In this document: positions 34,444 to 44,826 of the stretch, one piece after another | Layout of the letters: every line of letters begins with the position of its first letter | Numbering within the stretch: position 1 is the stretch's first letter | Notes under the pieces: model-generated | Database searches by the model: none | Seen by the model: the letters and a program-made list of their open reading frames with translations, nothing else | Told to the model about the DNA's origin: nothing | NCBI GenBank assembly: GCA_029448655.1 | Contig: JACCLO010000044.1 | Location: 28,915-92,914 of the forward strand | Direction of reading: 5' to 3' | Length of the DNA stretch: 64,000 bases | Source of the DNA: Wolfiporia cocos | Lineage: Eukaryota > Basidiomycota > Agaricomycetes > Polyporales > Phaeolaceae | Position numbers and translations under genes: made by a program

Positions 34444-35408
34444 TGTGTCACAGATTCTGAAAAGAGGTACCCCCCCCCTGTCTCAAACCCACGTTCTTGG
34501 GTAGTACCCCATCATGTGTCTTTGTATGGACTTAGCAGTGTAGCGTAATGGTACAGGTCGCCCCACCCATAGATGGTCACATGGTCAGTAGCTTAGATAC
34601 TACAGCACATGACTTAGGTAGCACTCAGCAATACGCACAGACCCTGCCTTTAGGGTGGGTCTCTAGTATACAGTGACAGTGTTCCTCATGTACTTAAGCT
34701 GTGACACTCTGGGGCTTACTCCCCAGAGTGTCACAGATATATTACTGTTGAATTCACCCTCACTATAGCTTTATGAGCACTGCTGTACATGCATGTGCCC
34801 CTCTACACTATGGTATTCCTCTCCCCTTCGTCCTGTAGTTACTGTAACAACCCTGCACCACTCGTCGATCAGCGCCCTTAGGGTAGGCGCACGTGCCTCT
34901 ACCCATAACATGGTCACACTTTCATTACATACTCATGACTAGTTACTGTTATGCCTGACCTCATAGTTACTGCGCACAGATCAGCACTTCAGGGTAGACA
35001 CACTAGCGTACACGCAGATGTATATAAAGTATGACAAATGAGGCCTTATGCCTCATTCTTAGGATTTTTGGCAATTGGGCCTAACCAGCCCCTTTCATTC
35101 TCTATGGCTATGGGCCACTCTGCTGTGCTGCTCATCTGACTTGACTGGACAAATGCCACAACCCCTAGCTGTCATCCCTCTAACTGAGCACCCAGAGTCA
35201 ACGACAATACTAGGACACGCCAGCAGGCATATACGAGATCCCCAGCAGGGCCAGTCCCACAGACACAGGGTATGTCTGTGTCACAGAGCTGTTATTCTCG
35301 ATGATGAGGCTTGTCCTCTCTTTACTCCAAGTCTTATGCATGCTAGTCCAAGGGTTCTGCTCTATGTGACAACTCTAGATGACGGTACACCCTTGGCATT
35401 TTGTGTCA
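34444..35408 (+). repeat. LTR split by a nested LTR
   Basis: Starts TGTCACAGATTCTGAA and ends GCATTTTGTGTCA. Flanks TTGTG and GTGTG match at four of five bases. Its palindrome CTCTGGGG..CCCCAGAG (34707-34728) is interrupted at its last base by the LTR at 34729; the rest resumes with CTGTTATTCTCGATG. Confidence 0.75.
34729..35283 (+). repeat. solo LTR nested in the palindrome of another LTR
   Basis: Starts TGTCACAGATATATT and ends GTATGTCTGTGTCA, with exact target duplication CAGAG (34724-34728, 35284-35288). TATA box GTATATAAAG near 35022 and palindrome AATGAGGCCTTATGCCTCATT-type at 35037-35057. Confidence 0.9.
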
Positions 35409-35775
35409 GTGTGAGCTCACACATGAGAGGGTCTGGCTCATAACTTGAGGTTAATGTCCCAGCGAGTTTGCATGGCATTTATAAACTCTGCTGTGGCTGG
35501 TGCACTGATGCTGTGGATGGGTGCTTAGTGCACACCACACCATGCACAAGTTAACTACTAGAGGGGCAATGCAGGTATGCGCACAAGCTTTAGTCTTATT
35601 ACTAGCATATATACTTGTAACCAATTGTATTTATGGATTGTGTTTGGCAGCAACCTCGCACATTAGTCACTGGCATAGTGTGGTGGCTAACATGAGCTTC
35701 TATGTCCTCTACCCACTCTATTGTGGAGCACACAACTTGGAGTGCACATCAGATGAAACATGGCTCTGCAATTGT
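35409..35775. other. unassigned sequence before solo LTR
   Basis: It holds a 112-codon ORF reaching the LTR (LLAYILVTNCIYGLCLAATS and similar hydrophobic text), which could be an old coding fragment, but I recognise no domain. Confidence 0.25.
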
Positions 35776-35780
35776 CCTCT

Positions 35781-36383
35781 TGTCACCAGAAACTCCACCC
35801 CTAGGATATACGCTAATGCTAGGCTAGCGCTAGGGAGATGCACATGCATAGGTAGATAAGCATTCACTTATCTTATCTCAATATGGTCACATGTCATCAC
35901 TGAGTAGTTACAGCATTACCTAGTCATGTGAGACACAGTCACAGTATGCACAGGCCACGCCATTAGGTCAGGCCTTGTAGCTACAGTACGTAGCATCTCC
36001 ATGTATATAAGTAGGTAGAATCTGAGGATTACTCCTCAGTTCTACTCTTCTCGGCCTAGGGGGCATGTCCCCTGGGAACCTCTCAACCCTCTGCTGCATG
36101 TGCGTGTGAGCCAGCGGACTGCTCTGCAACAAGCCTGCTGCATCCTACTTGGACATGGGGGTCTCTATTTATTGCATCTCCTAGTTTTGTCTTTAGCCTG
36201 CTAGTCTGGGGGCATACCGGTACACTCATGGGTCAGTACCTCGGGCTTCATGGCAGGTCGTCTCAATAGACAAGCCATCCTGTTCTCCCCTACAAGGATG
36301 GGTAGCCTTTAGGCCTAGGTTAGAAGGTATAGAGGCATCCCCACTAGCATGGGTAGCATGGTCACAAGTATGTTCCCGTGTCA
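35781..36383 (+). repeat. solo LTR
   Basis: Starts TGTCACCAGAAACTCC, ends TGTTCCCGTGTCA. Exact target duplication CCTCT (35776-35780, 36384-36388). TATA box GTATATAAG near 36002; palindrome CTGAGGATTACTCCTCAG (36022-36039). Same family as 10758-11376. Confidence 0.92.
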
Positions 36384-36569
36384 CCTCTGCTGCTCAATAA
36401 TCTCGGCTGCCTGGTGCAACTTGTGTATAGCATATTCTATGTCTGTTTGGTCTTGATTGTCAGGCTAGGATGTGAAGGTGAGTATATCTCTATTTTACTT
36501 GTTATATACATACTGCAAACCCACTGCCGCTGCCAGCTCATGTGCGCAGCAATCCATCACGACCAGTTG

Positions 36570-38460
36570 GTGGGCCCTTTTGAGGCGAGGAGAGTATCTG
36601 AAATGTGATAACAAACTGGTGAGTCTCTCACTTTTGGCTCAATGATCTGCTGAAGTACTGGCAATGACACTACAGGGGCCTCTTTGGTGTCGGAATCTTG
36701 AAGCATGATTGGATCGTCCCAGCTGCCAGATGGTGTCAGCACCAGAACATGGGGCATTCACTCCATCCATGCATGATCTCTGGTAGACTCCGGTGGAGGT
36801 GCGACTATGCCATTCACCATGACGGTGTAGAATGGCTGAACATGGAGCCACTGCACTGTGACCCACCACGATGATGGTATAGGTGTGGAAACTTCTTGCA
36901 CAAGGTGCTTGTAGAGAAGGTACACATGATATTTCTGAGCTCCACAGTTGCATGTCCACGTCATAATGTCTGTATTGTAGATGCTGTTAATTGGAGTCTG
37001 AGCAAGATGTTCCCGTGACCTTCTGAAGGCTTCTTGCATATGGGTAAGTGATCATGAATGCCCTTCACAATGCTTTGTAATGATCTGTGCAAGGGTCAGT
37101 TGATATGGCGGGAGCACTTTTGTGATGATTGCATGCATGGTGAGATCAATGGGCAGGTGATTATAGCAGTGCAGAACTAGCTGCTTGAGATTCTGCCAGA
37201 GCACCTCAACCATCATTGTTATACACTTGCATGGTATGCTTGATGTGTACACCACATGCACCCAGAGACACCAGCAATCATGCGAGTACCAGGAGCTCCA
37301 GAGGTAAGCTCATACCTCATGAAGATTATTGAGTTTATAGTGTTGATACATCTCATCAATAGCATCTTGTCGAATGTCCTTGGATGTTCAGCTCTGCCCA
37401 TGCCATTTAGGGAGAAAATGGTGCTGTGATGCATGCTTTGTGAAAAGCTAGAGGATAGGCAGTCGGTGTGGTGTCAGGCAAAAGACATAGCCAGGCTTTG
37501 CTTGCTTCATTGTGCTGATTGCTCTGTCATCACAAGGTGAGCTTTCTTGGAGCTCTTCAAGTGCTTCTGCAAACTCCTCAACCTGATGCTGCAGATCATC
37601 TAGGTCTCAATCCCACTCAGCATCATTCCAATTGTCATGTTTATGACCTATCCAGCCCATTTCTTCATCACTTTCATCTGCATGTAGATCAGGTGGGAGT
37701 ATGCCCTGGCCACTCAGGTGTTCAATGTCAAAGTCTTTGGCATCTTCGGTTTCACTCTTCACAGCAGGATGGCCTGCCGGGATGGGCTTGAGTCTAAGTG
37801 GGGGCAGTGACAGGTGATGACAGATGGATACCCATCAATGAGAAGCCGGATGCGATGGAGAGGCTTCACAGGAGGGGCAGGTAGCTAGTACATATAATAT
37901 GAATTAATGAGAATAAAGTCCCATTCCACAATGTTGGAAATAAACAAACGACTGAGCCTGTCTGTTGCAGGTATGGTATGAAGTTAGCTTTGATGTAAGA
38001 GAACTCATGGCAAGCTTCATTGACATCATAGAATGCAGGTGTCTCCTTGTTCTTTGCTAAGCACTGTTTCACTGCATGGAGTGCATGCCAGAAACATAGC
38101 TGATGTTTTGCCTGTGGCCATGTGTTCCTCATTGCATTGATTTCTGACCAATCCTTGTCTGATAATGTATATTCTGGGTTGACACCAAGGTCCTTCAGCT
38201 CACCAAGAAATCTCTCAAGCACAACTTGCTTGACACCCTTATCGGCTTCCTTGTTTGTCGATATCAGTAAGAACACAAGTGGAATACCCAACCCATGTGC
38301 ATCTGCAACTGCACCAAACAGTCCAAAATTGGTCCTGTTTGTGTTCCCTAGACAGATTCAATCTCAGTAATTTACTTACGTAGCAAGCTTGCATAGCACA
38401 CACACATGTTGAATCCATTGCAAGCTCCTGTGTATTGGAGGCCCACTCCTCAATAAAATC
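36570..38460 (-). pseudogene. Mutator-like (MULE) transposase, decayed
   Basis: The minus strand encodes a MULE catalytic domain: LAMDST-W (first Asp; a 58-nt intron 38348-38405 splits the codon), NTNRTNFGLFGAVADAHGLG, then TLSDKDWSEINAM (second Asp) and PQAKHQLCFWHALHAVKQCL, a strong family signature. Downstream pieces in several frames include PAPPVKPLHRIRLLIDG, VLWQNLKQLVLHCYNH and a SWIM-type finger WTCNCGAQKYHVYLLYKHL, where the third Cys is Tyr. Frame changes and stops between pieces, plus the lost Cys, show it is dead. The 5' end is cut near an LTR at 38517. MULE transposases move DNA by cut and paste. Confidence 0.85.
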
Positions 38461-38516
38461 TGTGACTTAGAAGGCAACTGCCTGAGTGCTGGGCTCAGCT
38501 TGCACATCTAGCAGAG

Positions 38517-39449
38517 TGACACAGACTCACCAGTCTGTGGGACCGGCCCACAGGCCGGGGACAATCCCCCAAAGCCAGTGCATCAGTGCACATCCTAAGC
38601 CAATGGGTATGCAGGCAAGGCCCTTGGCTAAGGTACCACCCAGACGGGCAAGGTGAGGAGGGAGAGACCCAGGCAGACTGGCACACACACAGATGAGGTG
38701 GTGAGAGAGGGGCTACAGCCCAGACATCAAGAATCTTAGAGATGGGGAGTAAGCCCCATCTTGTCACGGTTTTATACCACAAGATATTGACCCTACATCC
38801 CTCGCTTTAGGTCTCTTGGGGTTCCACTGAGCGCACGGTCTCCTCATACCTCTAGTTACCTCCACGTCAACCATCTCACATAGTACATCACGTTACCTGG
38901 TAGATAGTGCCTATGATGGGCACACATTCCGTCACCCGCATTATAACATCACAGTATGTACATCATATGGTCATGGTAGCACATGATCCCTTAGTTATGG
39001 CACACAGGCCATTACATTAAGGTAGTCATAGCATACTGATCCATGTACATAAATACACCGGGATGAGGTCTTACAACCTCATCCTTTAGATTCTCGATGT
39101 TGGGCTATGCCCCTTTCTTCATACTGTCTGAGGGTGCACACCAGTCTTACTGCTGAGTTATTCACTTGCTCATCTGGGATGCACCATTGGCAACACATGT
39201 CGCCACCTCAGCAATGAGGTCACCCTGGTCACCACTGCATTCCTCTGATGGTACCCTTGTGGATGTGTTGGATTCCCCGGCAGGGCTGGTCCCACAGACC
39301 TATGTAAGTCTGTGTCACATCTCTCTACCCTTTAAGTATGTACATGGGAGCGCAACATGTCTACCCTTAAGTGCTGGCCTGTGTGCAGCACCATCCTAAC
39401 GGCTGAGGTAAGAGAGTATGTAAGCGAGCATGTAACTACTGTAGTGACA
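38517..39449 (-). repeat. minus-strand LTR split by a nested plus-strand LTR
   Basis: The minus strand ends (left) in AGTCTGTGTCA at 38517 and starts (right) TGTCACTACAGTAG at 39449. Its palindrome AGATGGGG..CCCCATCT (38740-38761) is hit at its outer edge by the LTR at 38762. After the nested LTR the upstream part, with a TTAAAG TATA-like box, resumes at 39323. Target duplication not clear (CAGAG against GGGAG). Confidence 0.72.
38762..39317 (+). repeat. solo LTR nested in another LTR, opposite strand
   Basis: Starts TGTCACGGTTTTATACC, ends GTAAGTCTGTGTCA. Exact target duplication CATCT (38757-38761, 39318-39322). Palindrome GGATGAGGTCTTACAACCTC (39061-39080, arms extend to 39084). Confidence 0.92.
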
Positions 39450-40499
39450 GGGAGTGACCATAATGTGAGTGATGCATGGGTGCGCACTACCCCGGAGTGC
39501 CTATCTACGGGGTCAGGTGGTCATTGCCAGAGCGCCATTACTGGCATCTCTATCCCTATGCCACATGACTCAGCACCATTACTGGTGCCTTGTCATCTAT
39601 GCTTACCCCTATGCTTACGTTTACGTGCATGGACTCTGGGGCTTTTGGGCAAGCTCTTAGGTACTGGTGCACCCACATGTACTTATGCACTGGCATGAGG
39701 ACTTACATCCTCATGTCTAGCATTCTTGACATTAGGGTAATGACACCCTCTTTCATGCTGTCTACTGGGCTGCCACTCTGCTCTTAGTTCACGACATGCT
39801 AGTCTGGGGATGTCAGACCTTGCCAACCCGCCATACTGCCAACAAGACTGCTCGTTGCCCTGCCTTCCCTTGACGCCATGGGGCCTGGGACCTGTCATGG
39901 TCTATGTCACAGAATGCCCAGAGGGGCATTCCTAGGACAATTCACTCCTCGCTATCACAGTATGGGCACTGCTATGTGCACGCGTGCCCCTCTCTGCTTA
40001 GTTACTTCACATCATCCCTTGATGCCAGTAGAATCACCTGACCCAGTAGATTAGTGCTAGTCAGGCAGCACACGTATCAGGTACTCACGTTCATGGTCAC
40101 CACTGTAGTCACATGTAGCATTACAGTCACCCTTAGTTACGGCGCACAGGCCTGTACTTTAGGGCATCCCTACATATGCTCCTGTCATGTACTTAAGTAG
40201 ATGACAGATGGGGCTTATCCCCATCTTTTGGATTTTCAGCAATGGGCTTAGGCCCCTCTCTTGCATCTTGCTGTGGGTCTGCACCAGTCATACTACTGAG
40301 TTCTCTACTCGCTCATCTGGGGGCTTGCCTTCGTAGGCATAAGGTGACTCTGTTTAACCCTGCATAACTTGGGTGGCACCTCGATAGGTGTGTAGGGTTC
40401 CCAGCAGGGCCAGTCCCACAGACATTTGTGAGTCTGTGTCAGTCTATTGGAGATATTCCCTGGCTATGGGCCAGTCCCACAGATGGTACATCTGTATCA
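39450..40499 (+). repeat. LTR, 5' border unclear, split by a nested LTR
   Basis: Palindrome CATGAGGACTTACATCCTCATG-type at 39694-39715, after a weak TATA (GTACTTATG). Interrupted at 39904; after the nested LTR it resumes and ends CCACAGATGGTACATCTGTATCA-type at 40499, a mutated GTGTCA end. Confidence 0.6.
39905..40441 (+). repeat. solo LTR nested in another LTR
   Basis: Starts TGTCACAGAATGCCC, ends TTGTGAGTCTGTGTCA. Exact target duplication GTCTA (39900-39904, 40442-40446). Palindrome AGATGGGGCTTATCCCCATC (40206-40225). Confidence 0.93.
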
Positions 40500-41245
40500 G
40501 CATGCATGCTCCTGATCATCAAGTTGAAGATCATCATCTCCAATGTTGATCTGGGCCTTGAGCTCAAATGGCCCTACAATCTTACCCATCACTGTCTCCA
40601 TAAACTCCTTCAACAACATAACATCAGTCTCAGCTTCATCATCTTCCTCATCATTGAGAGCCTTCCACTTTGTGTGTCTTTGTTCATTTTCCTTGTACAT
40701 GCACTCTCAGCTTTTTTGCATGGCCTTCTAGGCAGGTCTTAGACATCATGGGTAATGTATGCAGGCATGCAGGATGGAAGGAGGTCACTGGCTAATGTTG
40801 CCACAAGTCTTGCCTGCTTACAATTTCCTGCTGATTCATCACTTATAATTTTTATCTAAATGTGAGAAAATACTCTGAGCGTGAGAACAATTATCGCTCT
40901 ATTACTTTCAGTTAAAGGTCGGCATGGTGCATGCTAAGCGCCCATCTGCAGTGTCGGTGCACCAGCCACAGTGGAATATGAAAAGGTCATGCAAACTTGC
41001 TGGGACATTAACCTCAAGTCTGGCTCATATTGGATGTCAAGGTGCACTTGTGGGTGTGGCCCTTACCCTTGCTGCCCAATGGGACCAAGAATGGCTGTGG
41101 TGTGGGGGCGGAGACGGCAGAGAAGGTCAAGGAGATGTCTCAGACACTATCCTGTGCAGTGCCCAGGCACACTTAATCTTGTTTCCAGTGCTGGGTGGAG
41201 GTGGGGGCAGAGGTGAGGTCGGACACAAGGCAGTGCACTCAGTCT
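40500..41245. other. unassigned region with short coding-like relics
   Basis: Minus 40497-40700 reads an acidic peptide (NDEEDDEAETDVMLLKEF); its right end may be intron-bounded. Around 40930-41000 a segment (GCTAAGCGCCCATCTGCAG) is repeated in altered form at about 43092-43160, so it is a duplicated fragment. No domain recognised. Confidence 0.3.
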
Positions 41246-41250
41246 CACAG

Positions 41251-41718
41251 TGTCACAAATTTTGAGGCTAGGCACCTGGCTGGGCATTTACTCAGGATTT
41301 GCCCTCTGCGTGGGTCGAACGCATTGACTGATGCACAGGAAGTCACGTGACATGGAGATTAGATAAGGAGTCGTTGATTAGGGATTGCGGACCGTCCTCC
41401 CCGCCGGGCCGCTCACATGATGTAGTTGTAGATGACACCTTATGGCATGACGATCGCGACGTCGTGCATGGCCCCCTTTAGGGTGGGCCGCGACTCAGTA
41501 GTTACGCCATCTCTACATGTATATATACTACGTCATCTGAGGGTTACACCTCAGACTTGTTCTTCTCGATGTATGGGTGATAGCCCTCCTCTCTTGATCA
41601 CTACAGCATGCTGCCTGACTCCGCCTCGCCTTGTCTCAACAACTCGGCGTTGTACCCTGGGTCTTAGTACTTATAGGGGTAGGACAGGGATAGAGGTATG
41701 CCAGTCAAGTTTGTGTCA
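41251..41718 (+). repeat. solo LTR
   Basis: Starts TGTCACAAATTTTGAGG, ends GTCAAGTTTGTGTCA. Exact target duplication CACAG (41246-41250, 41719-41723). TATA box GTATATATAC near 41519, palindrome TCTGAGGGTTACACCTCAGA (41536-41555). Confidence 0.94.
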
Positions 41719-41723
41719 CACAG

Positions 41724-42054
41724 CATTTCAGTACAATGTACAATACAATCATACAAATGATAGCATCACTTCATGAGGATTGTTTTAGCTGAGCTATATG
41801 CAGGTGCAATATGATGCAGGCAAGCACCTGGGCATGATAAATTCACTGTGGCAATCCAGTGTTGGAACATCCAGGCAAGTGCGTATCCGATTGCCGGCTG
41901 GGTATACCATGCAGTGACACTAGCATACTTGAACAAGTCAGAAAGATGTGCCTTAGAGATAAGGGTACCCCTTATTATTGTAGAATTTAGGCTGTACATG
42001 CTTTGCATGTTTGCCTCCCCGCCCCAAGGATGAGACAAACCACTGTCCAACATT
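41724..42054 (-). pseudogene. unrecognised coding fragment
   Basis: Minus strand is open from the hAT copy C border to a stop near 41766 and reads MLDSGLSHPWGGEANMQSMY, then KYASVTAWYTQPAIGYALAW. It looks like the C-terminus of a protein whose upstream part was displaced by the hAT insertion. Family unknown. Confidence 0.35.
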
Positions 42055-42062
42055 GTTGTTTC

Positions 42063-42921
42063 TAGTGATGTGCCAGGCCCAGCCTGGCTCAAAAGCCCTG
42101 GCTTTGGCCTGGCTTGGACAGCCCACAGCTTTTCAAAACCTCAGGCTGGGCCCTCATTGACGGCTCACGGCTTGGCCCAGCCTAGGCCCCGGCTCGACCA
42201 TGGCCTACTACTGCTAAGATAATCATCACTTTAGCTTCAGAGCTTGAGATTCACCTTTGCCAAACCTTTCCCAGATGAAATAGAACCTTGAATCCTCCTG
42301 TCACAGATTTAACTGGCAGTCCCAGACCAGTGTCTGTGGAGACATACGTCTAACACCCCTTAGCCAAAAGGGCCACTATAACAGCTCAGCTGTTATAGGC
42401 AGGACACGCTATATGTGTAGTTCATATTCCCACGCTAGGCACTTATATTGCACCGTTGAGTATTTGGCTTAATACTTGGCATGGTTGGCCTTTCTGGTAT
42501 TATATGTGCCACCTGGGATTCCAACCCCAGATATTCCGTGACACCTCCAATCTATAGTAGGATTAAGTGTGAAATAATCACTCACCAGTGCAGCATTCAG
42601 TAGCGTGCCTGCCATATGGGGAATCATATAGGCACCCGAAAGTGAGCGGCAGGCTTCAATGTTGAGGACTTGACTTTTCTGTAGTTTTAAATAAACAAGA
42701 TAGGTGCACAATGATTGAGTTGAGCATATAACTGGCCTGTATGGGCTTATATTGTGCCTGCCAGATATTGTAGCCATTAAGATCCCTAGGCCGGGGCTCA
42801 ACAGCTTGGCCCGGCCTGGCCTGTATCTCAGGCCAGGCCCTGGGCCATCTCAAGCCATGCTGTAAAGCCCAGCTTGGCCCGGCCCGGCTCATGGCCCAAA
42901 GCTGGGCCTGGCACATCACTA
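42063..42921. mobile_element. hAT-like non-autonomous element, copy C (carries a miniature LTR)
   Basis: Termini are TAGTGATGTGCCAGGCCCAGC and GGGCCTGGCACATCACTA, with exact 8-bp target duplication GTTGTTTC (42055-42062, 42922-42929). It is closely similar to copy A over its whole non-inserted length. It contains a 245-bp LTR-like insertion at 42299-42543 and lacks the solo LTR of copy A. Confidence 0.92.
42299..42543. repeat. 245-bp miniature LTR-like insertion in hAT copy C
   Basis: It starts TGTCACAGATTTAAC and ends ATATTCCGTGACA, with exact 5-bp target duplication CCTCC (42294-42298, 42544-42548). Copy A at about 6215 has the empty site. The minus strand near the end carries GGGTTGGAATCCC, resembling a tRNA T-arm/B box. 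Parts (AACAGCTCAGCTGTTAT, TTCATATTCCCACGCT) are shared with the repeats at 11846-12777 and 33892-34130, so it belongs to one short family. Confidence 0.85.
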
Positions 42922-43308
42922 GTTGTTTCTTGCACCGCTCACTTCGTTCGCTCTCTTTCACGCGATCCCGACGCTTGCTTCAACAATCCAGGTCCTAGTG
43001 GTGGCACCTGCTAGTGAAGCTTGCACCTATTCCATCCAATAGAGACTGGGAGGAGAGAGGGGGCAGGGCGGGGGAGGAGGGCTGCTCGAGGACGGGGCGC
43101 ACGCTAAGCGCCCATCCGCAGTCAGCCACAGCGGAGTTCGAAAAGGCCATGCAAACTCGAAGTCCCTGATCTCTCGCTCTCGTTCTCTCGTGACGACGGG
43201 ACATTATAAACTCAAGTGTAAGACCCTGCCATCATGTAGCAGGATTAACTACCCTTCAGCTAACACTCGTATCAGTGATAACGATAACGAAGAGGTCGCC
43301 ACACCGAA

Positions 43309-44550
43309 ATGGATCCGGGATACATATCTGGAGTCACAGTTCACCTGGAGTCTCTAAAGCTTATTCGCGAAGTCAAACAGCTGCTGCAGTGCCCGCCATG
43401 CGCGGCCGCTGACCAAGAGGAGCTTTGTGATTGGGTGCAACGACTCGATCATTGCAAGGTGCGCTCTCACTACCTGGAAACCTGTGTTGCGCTAACAGGC
43501 TGTCAAAGAATCTCTACGACTCGCTTCACTTTAAAGCGCCCTATCTCCTTTCGGCACACTGGACCTCTATCACGACTACGTGTCTGTTTGGGATGATGCG
43601 TTTGCTCGGATGAAATCATCAAACGGCACAGTGCCGGATACCCCTGCACAGCCCCCACCGATCGAAGCCACCACCAGTCAGGGTATAACCACCGCTGAGC
43701 GCAGGACTAGTCGCTCGGCACCGCGAAAGAAACTCGAAGAGGTGGTTTATGACCCCCCATGCGCCCAATGCGCTGCAACGCGGCGTGACTGTAGGGGCCC
43801 TGTGTCACAAACTTTCCTTAGAGGATACGTAACATCCCTCGCTGCAGGTATTATAGGCGCCGCTAGGTGCGCGCGCGCTTCCATGATCCTCAGCCACCTC
43901 CGCGTCTATCCAGGACTCCGTCTAGATCATATGACTGTAGGTAAGCGCTGTAGGGTAGCGCGCGCCTTAGGTACTCACGTTAGGGTCACACCGTCACATG
44001 TCGTTACAGGTAGTTACATTATCATGTGCCCTCTTAGTTACTGCGCACAGGCCGCGACTTTAGGGCGACCATTACTGGTCAGCTCCCCATGTATAAGTAC
44101 GACAAGATGGGGACTTACTTCCCCATCTTTAGGATTCTCGACAACTGAGCTTAGGCTCCTTTCTCATCTGCGTTTGTGTGCGTCTCTGCCCCGGGGGCCC
44201 TCCACGACTTGCTTGTCTGTGTGTCTTCCCTCTTGGTCGCCTTAGGAGTTCCCCCTTGGGGATACAGCCGACTGGCTGCCTTGTGGTTAGCACACCGCCC
44301 TGTAGGACGTCTAGGGACTCCCCTGTAGCCAGGGTCCCACAAACCTGTGAGTTTGTGTCACCCTGATGTCTCCCCGCATGCATGCTCAAACTGCAGTCTT
44401 CTTTGCTTGAGATGTAGTCGGGCAAAAAAACAAAGTAAACCATATTCTATTCACTCTGCAATCATATGGTTGACTGTGCCTGCGTTGGCAAATTGTATAG
44501 AACGTGCCGGAATCGGTAAAAGGTGGGATCGCCGTAACATACGCCCTTAG
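43309..44550 (+). pseudogene. Cys-rich fungal gene disrupted by a solo LTR
   Basis: It begins MDPGYISGVTVHLESLKLIR. A GT-AG intron is likely after LDHCK (about 43460-43505), with a frame uncertainty just after. The second part reads YVSVWDDAFARMKSSNG, a P/T-rich linker, a basic RRTSRSAPRKKLEE and a Cys cluster CAQCAATRRDC. At 43802 an LTR (43803-44360) cuts the frame; removing it with one duplication gives, in frame, DVSPHACSNCSLLCLRCSRA, adding C-x2-C and C-x2-C. The composite resembles small Cys-cluster (possibly Zn-binding) domains common in agaricomycete proteins of unknown role. Stop near 44548. Confidence 0.6.
43803..44360 (+). repeat. solo LTR in a gene
   Basis: Starts TGTCACAAACTTTCC, ends CCTGTGAGTTTGTGTCA. 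Exact target duplication CCCTG (43798-43802, 44361-44365). Palindrome AGATGGGG..CCCCATCT with ACTTACTT loop (44104-44129). It resembles the mini element LTR (GTAAGCGCTGTAGGGTAGCG block). Confidence 0.94.
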
Positions 44551-44826
44551 TCGCAGCGTCATTGTATTGTACGGCGCAATAAGTTTTCGATGACACCTTC
44601 GCATATCTCACTTGGCTATACCTTGCTAAGACCTATGGGTTCGATGCCTGGACCCTGCACTGTTCCATCAGTGTCTTTGCAAGATCTTCAAATCAGCCCT
44701 GTCAATGCAGAGGGGCTTCAGACGAAGCGAAGGTGGTCCCTGTATCAGGGATTGACTACTTCACGTACGTCGTACACTGTTAGTTATACCCGAAGTCCTT
44801 CTGGCCTATGATCTCCCCAGCTGCTG

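Noticed and set aside
34699..34736. Perfect long inverted repeat CTGTGACACTCTGGGG..CCCCAGAGTGTCACAG
   Set aside because: The outer arm is created by chance where a second LTR starting TGTCACAG inserted at the end of a shorter palindrome; the CAGAG duplication at 35284 shows the junction.
41097..41225. GC-rich ORF with Cys-rich text (CTCGCGPYPCCPMGP) as a metallothionein-like gene
   Set aside because: It lies in a duplicated fragment and no start, intron or homologue supports it.
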